Origin: Minisyncoccota bacterium
GTDB taxonomy: Bacteria; Patescibacteriota; Minisyncoccia; UBA6257; JAAZHW01
DNA length: 13,046 nucleotides
NCBI GenBank assembly: GCA_028696375.1
Contig: JAQVHD010000015.1
Location: 1 to 13,046, forward strand
Direction of reading: 5' to 3'
Below the pieces are notes generated by a model. The model ran no database searches, was not told where the DNA came from, and worked only from the letters and a program-made list of their open reading frames with translations. Positions 1 to 6,994 of this stretch are shown here, piece after piece. Position 1 is the stretch's first letter. Each line of letters begins with the position of its first letter. Position numbers and translations under genes: made by a program.

Positions 1-464
1 TTTAAAGTGGCCATGGCATTGCTCAATTTATTAGGAGTGCGGCTTAAAATTTTAGCACTAAGATCTTTAATACCTGCTAATTCACAAACCGTCCGCACCG
101 CTCCACCAGCTACAATACCGTGTCCTCTTCGGGCGGGTTTTAAAACCACTTCTGCTGCACAGTATTTTGACCTTACTTCATGGGGAATTGTATCATTAAC
201 AACAGGCACTTCAACCATTCTTTTTTTGGCTTTCGCTTTTGCTTTCGCAATTGCCTCACTGACATCTTTTCCTTTTGCTACGCCAACACCCACTCTCCCA
301 GCCCGATCACCGATAACAAGCGTTGCTCGAAAGCTAAATCTTTTTCCGCCAGCAACAACGCGCGTTACCCTGCGTAAATCGAGCAGCTTTTCTTCAAAGC
401 CTTGCTCTTTTAGCTCGTCAACGCGCTCCTTTTTTTTATTAACGGAAGAATTATTCTGAATCAT
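1..464 (-). CDS. rpsE: 30S ribosomal protein S5 (uS5), 3' end cut by window edge
   Basis: S5 is a small-subunit protein near the decoding site and mRNA entry channel; it helps translational accuracy and 30S assembly. The frame opens at an ATG at 464 and is open to base 3, giving 154 residues that start MIQNNSSVNKKKERVDEL. The double-stranded RNA-binding-like N domain is visible (RRVTRVVAGGKRFSFRATLV, about 31-50, then GDRAGRVGVGVAKGKDV). The C domain follows, with the loop ARRGHGIVAGGAVRTVCELAG at about 111-131. The last visible residues (RTPNKLSNAMATL) resemble the family C-terminus, so only a few residues should be missing. The usual loop in many bacteria is closer to APGTGxIAGG; the basic RRGH version here is a variant. 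It lies 7 bases after rplR in the spc part of the cluster. No Shine-Dalgarno sequence precedes the ATG. Confidence 0.96.
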   Translation of the reverse strand, partial: MIQNNSSVNKKKERVDELKEQGFEEKLLDLRRVTRVVAGGKRFSFRATLVIGDRAGRVGVGVAKGKDVSEAIAKAKAKAKKRMVEVPVVNDTIPHEVRSKYCAAEVVLKPARRGHGIVAGGAVRTVCELAGIKDLSAKILSRTPNKLSNAMATL

Positions 465-471
465 AGTTTTT

Positions 472-825
472 TTAACATTTAATGCCCCCCTCTCTTAATC
501 CTTCAGCAATATTTTTAACTCGACCATGAAATTTAAATCCTCCACGATCAAAAACAACAGTTTTAATACCCATCTTCTTTAATTGATTCGCTAAATTTAA
601 TCCTATTTCTTTGCTTACCTCTGATTTTTTGCCTTTCTTCTTCAAATCATGATCCGAAACAGAAGCTAAGGTAACGCCTTTTGTATCATCAATCGCCTGA
701 GCATAAATGTGTCTATTTGAAACAAAAACACTGACGCGAGGTTTTGTTCTTGTTCCTGTGACTTTAGCACGAATTTTTTTATGCCTTCTTATTCGTTGTT
801 CTTTTTTAGTTCTTTTTTGTTTCAT
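472..825 (-). CDS. rplR: 50S ribosomal protein L18 (uL18)
   Basis: L18 binds 5S rRNA together with L5 and anchors it in the central protuberance of the large subunit. From the ATG at 825 the product is 117 residues, the normal length. It begins MKQKRTKKEQRIRRHKKIR, a basic tail typical of the family. The conserved core RTKPRVSVFVSNRHIYAQAIDD follows, and the end is FDRGGFKFHGRVKNIAEGLREGG, the L18 signature. An in-frame TTG lies five codons upstream (840), but the family N-terminus and length favour the ATG. No Shine-Dalgarno sequence is visible (AAAAACT precedes the ATG). It sits between rplF and rpsE in the standard order. Confidence 0.97.
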   Translation of the reverse strand: MKQKRTKKEQRIRRHKKIRAKVTGTRTKPRVSVFVSNRHIYAQAIDDTKGVTLASVSDHDLKKKGKKSEVSKEIGLNLANQLKKMGIKTVVFDRGGFKFHGRVKNIAEGLREGGIKC

Positions 826-861
826 AGTTTTTATAATCAAATCCAGATTAATTTATGATAG

Positions 862-1407
862 CTATGCTGTGGCAGTTGCTTTCTTACCCGCTTTACGCCT
901 AATGTGCTCACCGAGATAATGAATTCCTTTACCCTTGTAAGGCTCGGGCTCGCGAAATGATCTTATTTTGGCAGCGGTTTGACCAACTAATTGTTTATCC
1001 ACTCCTGTCACCGTAATCAAATTTTTTTCCACTGTAATAGTGATCCCTTTCGGAATTTCGAAACGAACCGGATGAGAAAATCCTAAGTTTAAAACTAGAG
1101 TATTTCCTTCAACATTCGCTCGGTAACCTATTCCTTCAATTTCTAATTTCTTTTCAAACCCTTCACTTACGCCTTTAACAGCATTAGCTATTAGTGCTCG
1201 GAGCGTTCCCCAAAAAGCAAAAGTAGATTTTTTTTGAGACTGCGGCGGTATCACTTTCAAAGTGTTGCCGTCTAATTCTACTTTAAAACCCTCAAAAAGA
1301 GGCACTTTTAATTCGCCCTTTGGCCCTTTTATCAAAATTTCTCTCTCTTTGATTTCTGCTTTCACATTATCTGGTATAATAATAATTTTTTTACCTATTT
1401 TTGACAT
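862..1407 (-). CDS. rplF: 50S ribosomal protein L6 (uL6)
   Basis: L6 binds 23S rRNA near the sarcin-ricin loop and the factor-binding site. The 181-residue product is of normal length and begins MSKIGKKIIIIPDNVKAEI. Two repeated L6 folds are visible: the N repeat carries IKGPKGELKVPL and the C repeat carries IEGIGYRANVEGNTLVLNLGFSHPV. The C-terminal signature FREPEPYKGKGIHYLGEHIR at about 151-170 matches the family motif. The short tail RKAGKKATATA is ordinary. The gene starts 5 bases after the rpsH stop and ends 36 bases before the rplR start. There is no Shine-Dalgarno sequence before the ATG. Confidence 0.97.
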   Translation of the reverse strand: MSKIGKKIIIIPDNVKAEIKEREILIKGPKGELKVPLFEGFKVELDGNTLKVIPPQSQKKSTFAFWGTLRALIANAVKGVSEGFEKKLEIEGIGYRANVEGNTLVLNLGFSHPVRFEIPKGITITVEKNLITVTGVDKQLVGQTAAKIRSFREPEPYKGKGIHYLGEHIRRKAGKKATATA

Positions 1408-1412
1408 ATATT

Positions 1413-1802
1413 TTAAAAGATTTCACAAATTATTTCTCCTCCTAAATGACGTTTTTTAGCTTCAACATTGGTCATTAATCCCTCCGGAGTAGAGATAATA
1501 TAACGGCCGTAACCTGATTTAGCTGATTTAATGTCTTTGGATTTAATAAAGCGACGGCAACCCGGTTTGCTGATTCGTTTAATTTCTTGAATAGCCGGTG
1601 ATCCATCTTCATTATATTTAAGATCAATTCTTAAAATTTTTTTAGGAACTTTACCGATAACTTTATAATTATCAATGTATTTAGCATCTAACAAAATCTT
1701 CACTATTTCTTCTTTCATTTTAGAATAAGGCGTCGAAAAAGACGACTTTCCAGCCGCTAGCGCATTTTTTATTTGATTAAGAAAATCAGAAATCGTATCC
1801 AT
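1413..1802 (-). CDS. rpsH: 30S ribosomal protein S8 (uS8)
   Basis: S8 is a primary 16S rRNA-binding protein of the small-subunit central domain; in E. coli it also represses the spc operon by binding its own mRNA near rplE. The product is 129 residues, the usual size, and begins MDTISDFLNQIKNALAAGK (the family has DPIADMLTRIRNA). The C-terminal signature ISTPEGLMTNVEAKKRHLGG (about 103-122) and the ending ICEIF are typical. It lies 10 bases after rpsN and 5 bases before rplF. I did not find an obvious S8-site mimic near rplE, but I could not fold the RNA computationally. Confidence 0.97.
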   Translation of the reverse strand: MDTISDFLNQIKNALAAGKSSFSTPYSKMKEEIVKILLDAKYIDNYKVIGKVPKKILRIDLKYNEDGSPAIQEIKRISKPGCRRFIKSKDIKSAKSGYGRYIISTPEGLMTNVEAKKRHLGGEIICEIF

Positions 1803-1812
1803 AATATTGCAT

Positions 1813-1998
1813 TTACCACGACGCTTTTTTCATTCCGGGGATTTCGCCCTTTCGTGCTAATTCACGAACACAAATACGACAAAGTCCAAAGTCTCTTAAA
1901 TAGCCTCTCTTTCGGCCACAACGAAAACAACGTCGCACTACGCGAGTGGAATATTTTGGTGTCTTTTTTGATCTTGCTACAACTGATTTTTTAGCCAT
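1813..1998 (-). CDS. rpsN: 30S ribosomal protein S14, zinc-binding type (uS14)
   Basis: S14 helps assemble the 30S head next to S3 and S10. This is the short 61-residue C+ form (type Z). Four cysteines are in two CxxC pairs, C24/C27 and C40/C43, in the context [13 protein letters not shown] and [11 protein letters not shown], and should bind one zinc ion. The product ends in the typical [11 protein letters not shown]. The N-terminus [19 protein letters not shown] is family-like. The spacing to rplE is 3 bases. Long S14 forms are near 100 residues and lack the cysteines, so the type is clear. Confidence 0.97.
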   Translation of the reverse strand: MAKKSVVARSKKTPKYSTRVVRRCFRCGRKRGYLRDFGLCRICVRELARKGEIPGMKKASW

Positions 1999-2001
1999 AA
2001 T

Positions 2002-2565
2002 TTATTTTATAGGAAAACCCAGTGATTTTAGCATTTTTACGACTCTTTCTTTATTTTTATCATTAATAATTACGCTAACCTCTAAACCGAACGGGTGCTT
2101 CAATACACTATTAGTAACCTCGGGGAATATCGAAGCTTCAGGAATGCCAATATTTAAATTGCCATGCTCATCTAAATTCGTCACCGGAATTCCTCGAAAA
2201 TCTCTAATTCGCGGCAAAGCAATATTAATGAGACGACCCAAAAAATCATACATCTTCTGACCACGAAGAGTTACTGTTAATCCAACCACATCACCCTCTC
2301 GAATTTTAAAAGAAGAAACTGACTTTTTTGCTTTTGATTCTTTGGGCCACTGACCGGTAATTAAACTGACATCCTGCTTGATCTGTTTCAAAAACTCATC
2401 AACATTTTTAGATTGAGCAGCTGTATTCAACATTTTACCAATTCCAACATTAATTACAACCTTTTTTATAGAAGGCACGGCATAAATATTTTTCACTCCA
2501 AATTCTTTTTTCAAAGCAGGCCGAATTTCTTTCTGGTATTTAGTTTTTAGATCAATTGTTGACAT
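2002..2565 (-). CDS. rplE: 50S ribosomal protein L5 (uL5)
   Basis: L5 binds 5S rRNA and contacts the P-site tRNA and the small-subunit head through the central protuberance. The 187-residue product has the family segments KKEFGVKNIYAVPSIKKVVI, NVGIGKMLNTA, a GQWPKESKAKKSVSSFKIREG-like stretch, and RIRDFRGIPVTNLDEHGNLNIG. Its start codon lies inside the end of rplX: the two genes overlap by 19 bases in different frames, which suggests translational coupling. An AAGGA about 10 bases upstream of the ATG, within rplX, is one of the few possible weak ribosome-binding sites in this cluster. Confidence 0.97.
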   Translation of the reverse strand: MSTIDLKTKYQKEIRPALKKEFGVKNIYAVPSIKKVVINVGIGKMLNTAAQSKNVDEFLKQIKQDVSLITGQWPKESKAKKSVSSFKIREGDVVGLTVTLRGQKMYDFLGRLINIALPRIRDFRGIPVTNLDEHGNLNIGIPEASIFPEVTNSVLKHPFGLEVSVIINDKNKERVVKMLKSLGFPIK

Positions 2566-2870
2566 CGTTTACAAATCCTTAATTTTTTATCACCGTCAAA
2601 ACGATAACCGACTCTTGTTTGACGACCACAGGTTGAACACCAAATAGCAATTTTCGAAACGTCTATTGGCCGCGGAACAGAAATGATTTCTCCTTTTTCG
2701 CCTTGCCGCTTAGGATGACGGTGTTTTTTAACCAAATTGAGTCCCTCAACAACAACAGCATCTCTTTTAGGCAAAACCTTAATCACTTTTCCTTTCTTTC
2801 CCCGATCTTTCCCCGCCAAAATAATTACTTCGTCTCCTTTTTTGATTTTTAAATTCTTTCTTTCTTTCAT
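2547..2870 (-). CDS. rplX: 50S ribosomal protein L24 with C-terminal four-cysteine motif (uL24)
   Basis: L24 is an assembly-initiating protein that binds the 5' domain of 23S rRNA near the exit tunnel. The 107-residue product begins MKERKNLKIKKGDEVIILAG, and the KOW motif is clear (KKGDEVIILAGKDRGKKGKV, about 10-29). The conserved VEGLNLVKKHRHP follows. The C-terminus has two CxxC pairs (C78/C81 in WCSTCGRQT and C100/C103 in RICKRCQQ), predicted to form a zinc ribbon. Many bacterial L24 proteins lack these cysteines; forms with them are known, so this is a C+ variant and not a new family. The last codons overlap the rplE start. Confidence 0.97.
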   Translation of the reverse strand: MKERKNLKIKKGDEVIILAGKDRGKKGKVIKVLPKRDAVVVEGLNLVKKHRHPKRQGEKGEIISVPRPIDVSKIAIWCSTCGRQTRVGYRFDGDKKLRICKRCQQLI

Positions 2871-2872
2871 AA

Positions 2873-3241
2873 TTAGAGAATTTCCACTGCCAATGAAGCG
2901 ACTTCATCAAATCCCTTTTGTTTTATTTCTCGAGGTATGGGTCCAAAAATTCTGGTGCCGCGTGGCTGATTTTTATTATCAATTAAAACTACAGCGTTAT
3001 CATCAAAACGAATATAAGAACCATCTTCTCGACGATAAGGCTTCTTTTGCCTGACAATAAGACAACGAACCACATCTTTTTTCGCAACACTTTTCCTTGG
3101 TTGAGCCACTTTTACAGAAGCAATAACTATATCTCCTATCTGGGCATAACGCCGACGCGTCCCTCCTAAGACTTTAAAACATTGCACTATTTTAGCGCCA
3201 CTATTGTCTGCTACTTTTAACATTGTTCTTGGCTGAATCAT
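2873..3241 (-). CDS. rplN: 50S ribosomal protein L14 (uL14)
   Basis: L14 forms part of the intersubunit bridge region and the binding surface for silencing factor RsfS. The length of 122 residues is exactly the usual one. It begins MIQPRTMLKVADNSGAKIVQ. The signature GDIVIASVKVAQPRKSVAKK and the block RFDDNAVVLIDNKNQPRGTR are typical, and it ends ASLAVEIL. It starts 3 bases after the rpsQ stop and ends 2 bases before the rplX ATG. No Shine-Dalgarno sequence is visible. Confidence 0.98.
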   Translation of the reverse strand: MIQPRTMLKVADNSGAKIVQCFKVLGGTRRRYAQIGDIVIASVKVAQPRKSVAKKDVVRCLIVRQKKPYRREDGSYIRFDDNAVVLIDNKNQPRGTRIFGPIPREIKQKGFDEVASLAVEIL

Positions 3242-3244
3242 ATT

Positions 3245-3544
3245 CTATTCATTAGTTTTAGCAGCGTCGACTATGTTTTCTCCTTTTCCTTTTTTCACAA
3301 TTTGAACAACTCGCCACCTTTTTTCTTTAGAAAGCGGCCGAGTTTCTTCAATAATTACATAATCACCCTCTTTCGCTTCATTATTTGCATTATGCGCCTT
3401 AAAATGTTTCGAGACTTTCATAATCTTATGATAAAGGGGGTGCTTCTTAAAACGTTCTACCTTAACGACGACGGTTTTATCCATCTTATCAGAAATCACT
3501 GTTCCTTCTAATTTTCTTTTAATGGGATGATTTTTTTGTTCCAT
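3245..3544 (-). CDS. rpsQ: 30S ribosomal protein S17 (uS17)
   Basis: S17 is an OB-fold primary binder of the 16S rRNA 5' domain. The product is 99 residues, slightly longer than the usual 80-90 because of a basic C-terminal tail ([20 protein letters not shown]). The core [20 protein letters not shown], then [18 protein letters not shown] and [20 protein letters not shown], is the family signature. The ATG at 3544 lies inside the end of rpmC in another frame; the 26-base overlap is unusually long for this gene pair and suggests coupling. The ATG is kept because the N-terminus [14 protein letters not shown] aligns with other S17 proteins. Confidence 0.96.
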   Translation of the reverse strand: MEQKNHPIKRKLEGTVISDKMDKTVVVKVERFKKHPLYHKIMKVSKHFKAHNANNEAKEGDYVIIEETRPLSKEKRWRVVQIVKKGKGENIVDAAKTNE

Positions 3545-3728
3545 CTTTTTGAGTATTTAATAAAGTTAAAATTTGAGCAATTGTCTTTTTTGTTTTTTTA
3601 ATCTCACTGATGTCTTTTACTTTACCAAAAGCTAAATTAAAACGCAATTCCTTCATCTTCTCTCGATTTTGCGCTAATAATTTTTCTAATTCACTCTTGG
3701 GTAAAGTTTTTAATTCTTTAAATTCCAT
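3519..3728 (-). CDS. rpmC: 50S ribosomal protein L29 (uL29)
   Basis: L29 sits at the polypeptide exit tunnel next to L23, where targeting factors dock. The 69-residue product is a predicted two-helix coiled hairpin. It begins [18 protein letters not shown], and the signature [20 protein letters not shown] then [15 protein letters not shown] is clear. The last nine codons (KDGTKKSSH plus stop) overlap rpsQ. It begins 12 bases after the rplP stop. No Shine-Dalgarno sequence is visible (CTCAAT precedes the ATG). Confidence 0.96.
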   Translation of the reverse strand: MEFKELKTLPKSELEKLLAQNREKMKELRFNLAFGKVKDISEIKKTKKTIAQILTLLNTQKDGTKKSSH

Positions 3729-3739
3729 ATTGAGATAAT

Positions 3740-4153
3740 TTATTCTTTTTTGACGATTTTGGTTTTAATAGGCATTTTTGCTGCCGCTCTTCTTAGAGCT
3801 TCGGTGGCAATTTCCTCGCTAACACCATCGATTTCATAAAGAATGCGTCCCTTTCTGACGGGGAAAGCAAAATGATCTAAATCTCCCTTTCCTCCACCCA
3901 TCGTTACCTCGGGTGGTTTTTTAGTAATAGGTTTGTCAGGAAAAACGCGCAACCAAACCTTTCCTCCTTTCTTTAAATATCCTACAATCGCTTTTCTTCC
4001 CGCTTCAATCTGTTGAGCAGTAAGCCAAACATTATCCAGTGCTTGTAATCCGTAGGAGCCAAAGGCAAGAAATGTACCACGTGTTTCTACTGTTCTTTGG
4101 CGCGATCGTCCTTTCTGATATTTTCGATGTTTTAGTTTCTTCGGCATCAACAT
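3740..4153 (-). CDS. rplP: 50S ribosomal protein L16 (uL16)
   Basis: L16 contacts the A-site tRNA and helps shape the peptidyl transferase region. The product is 137 residues, the normal length. It begins MLMPKKLKHRKYQKGRSRQR; the upstream ATG is chosen because the family starts ML(Q/M/L)PK, although a second ATG lies two codons inside. The segments FGSYGLQAL, LTAQQIEAGRKAI and WLRVFPDKPITKKP are typical. In the tip loop, the usual VRMGKGKG reads VTMGGGKG, so the conserved arginine (Arg81 in E. coli) is Thr84 here. The C-terminus DGVSEEIATEALRRAAAKMPIKTKIV is standard. The gene starts 4 bases after the rpsC stop. Confidence 0.97.
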   Translation of the reverse strand: MLMPKKLKHRKYQKGRSRQRTVETRGTFLAFGSYGLQALDNVWLTAQQIEAGRKAIVGYLKKGGKVWLRVFPDKPITKKPPEVTMGGGKGDLDHFAFPVRKGRILYEIDGVSEEIATEALRRAAAKMPIKTKIVKKE

Positions 4154-4157
4154 ATAT

Positions 4158-4883
4158 TTATTTTGCTTGTTTATTAGAAGATACTCCTGTTAATCCTGTT
4201 TTATTTTTATTTTTGTCTTTGTCAAATATTTCTCCCTTATAAATCCAAACCTTAACTCCCACTGTGCCGTAAGTACAAAAAGCTGTTGCCTCCCCATAAT
4301 CGATATCAGCACGAATGGTCTGGAGGGGCATTGCTCCCCAATCTAGCCACTCCGAACGCGCTATTTCCGCGCCGTTTAATCGGCCACTTAATTTGACTTT
4401 GATCCCTTTCACGTCTTTGTTTTGTTTGGCATCTTCAATAGCTTTTTTCATCAACCGTCGATAGGGCATTCTCTTTTCTATCGAAGAAGCTATCGATTGA
4501 GCAACAATTGCTGCGTTAGCCGTTGGATTTTTTACTTCTTCAATTGTTATATTCAAAACATAATTCAAAGGATATTTTTTTTCTTTTCGATGACGCTGAA
4601 TAATTTTTTCGATTTGTTTCTTTAAATCTTCAACTCCTTTTCCGCCTCTACCAATAATAACTCCCGGCCGTGCCGTTTTTATAATAACATTTATATTATT
4701 TTCTAATCTTTCAATTTCAATATCTGCAATATAGGCGTTCTTCAATTTTTTATTGATAAACTCACGTATTTTAAGATCCTCTTCCAAAATAAGTGGACGA
4801 GTCTTTTTTGAAGTCAGCCATCTTTCACTCCAGTTTTTATTTATTCCTAATCTAAAAGATTTTGGATGAACTTTTTGTCCCAT
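4158..4883 (-). CDS. rpsC: 30S ribosomal protein S3 (uS3)
   Basis: S3 lines the mRNA entry tunnel and has helicase-related function with S4 and S5. The 241-residue product begins MGQKVHPKSFRLGINKNWSERW, the universal S3 start. The KH-type RNA-binding motif ARPGVIIGRGGKG is at about 71-83. The C-terminal domain has SSIEKRMPYRRLMKKAIEDA, GIKVKLSGRLNGAEIARSEW and AFCTYGTVGVKVWIYKGEI. A lysine- and asparagine-rich tail of about 20 residues ends the protein; such tails vary between species. It begins 6 bases after rplV and ends 4 bases before rplP. Confidence 0.98.
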   Translation of the reverse strand: MGQKVHPKSFRLGINKNWSERWLTSKKTRPLILEEDLKIREFINKKLKNAYIADIEIERLENNINVIIKTARPGVIIGRGGKGVEDLKKQIEKIIQRHRKEKKYPLNYVLNITIEEVKNPTANAAIVAQSIASSIEKRMPYRRLMKKAIEDAKQNKDVKGIKVKLSGRLNGAEIARSEWLDWGAMPLQTIRADIDYGEATAFCTYGTVGVKVWIYKGEIFDKDKNKNKTGLTGVSSNKQAK

Positions 4884-4889
4884 ATTTTT

Positions 4890-5420
4890 CTAAGCAATTT
4901 CTTTTCGTCTAAAAATTTTTCTTGTAAAACCTTCTTTGGGTTTCTTTTTCGTCTCCGCGACCTTCGGAGATGGTTTATTGTGCTTGGTTTCTTTAGTTTT
5001 TATTTCTTCTTTGTCTTTAGCTAATGTCTTTTCCGATTTAGTAATCTTCGCCTGCGGGGCTCGGTAACGCCCGAATTCTTCTTTTTCTTCTAAGACAATC
5101 GCAACATGCGACATTTTTTTCTGTATTGGCGTAGCTCTTCCCATTGCTCGAGGTAACCATCTTTTTAACATCGGACCTTCATCAACAGTAATTGAACTGA
5201 CAACTAGCTTGTTTTTATCTAATTTTTTATTAGTAGCATTATTCACAGCTGAGCGTAATAATTTCAATAATGGCTTTGCTGCCCGCTGAGGAGCATAAAC
5301 TAATTGGGCTTCGGCTTCTACGACATGTTTACCTTTAATGCTGTTGGCTACGAGACGCACTTTTCTTGGCGCCATGTGAAGATATTTTAATTTTGCAGTT
5401 GCAACATTTTCTTTCTCCAT
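4890..5420 (-). CDS. rplV: 50S ribosomal protein L22 with charged C-terminal extension (uL22)
   Basis: L22 spans the large subunit; its beta hairpin lines the nascent peptide tunnel. The canonical core is residues about 1-120: ATAKLKYLHMAPRKVRLVAN, then RAAKPLLKLLRSAVNNATNK, then the tunnel hairpin DEGPMLKRWLPRAMGRATPI and the end KKMSHVAIVLEE. The total is 176 residues, about 60 more than the usual 110-115. The extra part is rich in K, E and T and ends in TRKIFRRKEIA. The tail reads as one open frame with the same base composition, so it is unlikely to be a sequencing error. Such tails occur in some lineages, including CPR bacteria (family knowledge). The gene starts 9 bases after the rpsS stop. 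Confidence 0.96.
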   Translation of the reverse strand: MEKENVATAKLKYLHMAPRKVRLVANSIKGKHVVEAEAQLVYAPQRAAKPLLKLLRSAVNNATNKKLDKNKLVVSSITVDEGPMLKRWLPRAMGRATPIQKKMSHVAIVLEEKEEFGRYRAPQAKITKSEKTLAKDKEEIKTKETKHNKPSPKVAETKKKPKEGFTRKIFRRKEIA

Positions 5421-5429
5421 AAACTAGTT

Positions 5430-5735
5430 CTATTTAGCCTGTTCATTAACGACTGCTTTCTTTTCCAACTCGCGTTGCATCTTGCCGCCATGTTTAATAA
5501 ATTTCCGCGTCGGAGCGAATTCGCCTAATCGATGACCCACCATTTCTTCTGTCACTTTTACTTCAATAAAATCCTTTCCATTGTGAACAGCAAAAGTATA
5601 ACCAATCATTTCAGGAGAAATTGTTGAAGCCCGAGACCATGTCTTAATAACCTGACCAGAATCAGGTTTAATTTTTGCTATTTTTTTAAGTAGTTTCGGA
5701 TCAATAAATGGTCCTTTTTTTAAACTTCTACTCAT
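5430..5735 (-). CDS. rpsS: 30S ribosomal protein S19 (uS19)
   Basis: S19 lies in the 30S head beside S13 and contacts the A-site region and bridge B1a. The 101-residue product begins [19 protein letters not shown] and has [20 protein letters not shown] and [19 protein letters not shown], then IKHGGK, the S19 signature. Length is slightly above the usual 90-95 because of a short charged tail ([16 protein letters not shown]). It starts 2 bases after the rplB stop. No Shine-Dalgarno sequence is visible (AAAATAACA precedes the ATG). Confidence 0.98.
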   Translation of the reverse strand: MSRSLKKGPFIDPKLLKKIAKIKPDSGQVIKTWSRASTISPEMIGYTFAVHNGKDFIEVKVTEEMVGHRLGEFAPTRKFIKHGGKMQRELEKKAVVNEQAK

Positions 5736-5737
5736 TG

Positions 5738-6562
5738 TTATTTTCTACGTTTAATGATCAGAGTATTCGACCATTTTTTCTTATTTCGAGTTTTATGTCC
5801 ACCAGTTACTTTACCCCATGCCGTCTTCGGTCTCTTTGTGCCGCGTGGCTGACGCCCTTCACCTCCGCCATAAGGATGATCACAAGGATTCATTGCGGTT
5901 CCTCTCACGGTTGGGCGTATACTCAACCAGCGTGTTCTCCCAGCCTTTCCAATATTAATAGTCCGATACTCAGAATTAGAAGGGGCTCCTATTGTAGCAT
6001 AACAATCGGCTAAGACTTTTCTCATTTCACCGGACGGCATTTTGAGTATACAATATTTATCTTCTAATCCCATTACTTCAGCTGCCGAACCAGCGCTCCG
6101 CGCTATCTTACCTCCCGCTCCAGGTAAAAGTTCAATATTAAAAACTTTAGTACCTACCGGAATATTTTTTAAAGGTAATCGGTTGCCCGGTGTAATAGCT
6201 GCTAATTCTGTTGTTATTATCTGATCACCTACTTTTATATTCTCTGGAAGTAGAATATAACGATATTCGCCATCTCTGTAAAGGACGCGTCCAATGTAAG
6301 TATTGCGATTGGGATCATATTCGATTTCTTTTATTGTCCCTTTTATATTAAACTTATCCTGCTTAAAATCAACTAAGCGATATAATCTCTTGTTTCCTCC
6401 TCCTCTATGTCTTACCGTAATCCGACCAAAAGAATTCCGGCCGGCTTGTTGCTTTAAAGCAACCGTTAAATTTTTTAACGGTTCGGTTGTTGTTACAATT
6501 TCTCTATGTTCAATCGTCGTCATATGTCTCCGCGACGGAGTTGTTGGTTTATATTTCTTCAT
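5738..6562 (-). CDS. rplB: 50S ribosomal protein L2 (uL2)
   Basis: L2 is a core large-subunit protein needed for subunit association and peptidyl transfer. The product is 274 residues, the normal length, beginning [19 protein letters not shown]. The RNA-binding domain has [20 protein letters not shown] and [20 protein letters not shown]. The C domain has [20 protein letters not shown] and [17 protein letters not shown] at about 221-237. The histidine equivalent to E. coli His229 is kept as His229. The following DHPH histidine is Tyr231, and the usual Val before the Asp is Cys. The gene is 2 bases from rplW and from rpsS, in standard order. Confidence 0.98.
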   Translation of the reverse strand: MKKYKPTTPSRRHMTTIEHREIVTTTEPLKNLTVALKQQAGRNSFGRITVRHRGGGNKRLYRLVDFKQDKFNIKGTIKEIEYDPNRNTYIGRVLYRDGEYRYILLPENIKVGDQIITTELAAITPGNRLPLKNIPVGTKVFNIELLPGAGGKIARSAGSAAEVMGLEDKYCILKMPSGEMRKVLADCYATIGAPSNSEYRTINIGKAGRTRWLSIRPTVRGTAMNPCDHPYGGGEGRQPRGTKRPKTAWGKVTGGHKTRNKKKWSNTLIIKRRK

Positions 6563-6564
6563 AT

Positions 6565-6990
6565 TTATTTCTGAGGAATTACCTCGATTTGTTGACCTTC
6601 CTTCAATGTAATAATAGCTTTTTTATAACCCGACTTTTTACCAACAGAATGGCCCGCTCTTCGTTTTTTGGCTGGAACATTTATCATTCGAACCTTTTCA
6701 ACGTTGACATTATAAATCTGTTCAATTGCTTTTTTAATCTCGCTCTTATTAGCTTCTCTTGTCACATTAAAAACGTATTGCCGAAACTCCCGAGCTAATT
6801 GACTTTTTTCAGTTACTTGGGGATGTTTTATTAATAAAATATTTTTATTATTAAGAGTGACCGCCCTTTCTTTTTCTGTCGATTGTTTGACTTCTTTTTC
6901 TTCATTCTTTTCCTCAATTTCTTTCGTTGCTTCTTTTATCTTTTTATTTTCGTTTTTTGATTTTGGTTGTTTTTTCGAAAAAATACTCAT
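6565..6990 (-). CDS. rplW: 50S ribosomal protein L23 with N-terminal charged extension (uL23)
   Basis: L23 sits at the tunnel exit and is the docking site for trigger factor and SRP. The canonical domain is about residues 47-141: NKNILLIKHPQVTEKSQLAR, QYVFNVTREANKSEIKKAIE, then YNVNVEKVRMINVPAKKRR and a glycine-basic loop, ending KKAIITLKEGQQIEVIP. The first 45 residues are a low-complexity K/E-rich segment (MSIFSKKQPKSKNENKK and onward) that is extra to the usual length of about 95-100. The ATG at 6990 is 4 bases after the rplD stop, matching the tight spacing elsewhere, so the extension is probably translated. No internal ATG lies near the canonical start. Confidence 0.95.
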   Translation of the reverse strand: MSIFSKKQPKSKNENKKIKEATKEIEEKNEEKEVKQSTEKERAVTLNNKNILLIKHPQVTEKSQLAREFRQYVFNVTREANKSEIKKAIEQIYNVNVEKVRMINVPAKKRRAGHSVGKKSGYKKAIITLKEGQQIEVIPQK

Positions 6991-6994
6991 ATTT

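Noticed and set aside
7..459. Long plus-strand open frame opposite rpsE, and other plus-strand frames across the cluster
   Set aside because: They lie opposite clear ribosomal protein genes, show no family similarity, and arise from the codon pattern of the real genes.
823..840. TTG start for L18 five codons upstream of the ATG
   Set aside because: The ATG gives the usual length and N-terminus; no ribosome-binding site supports the TTG.
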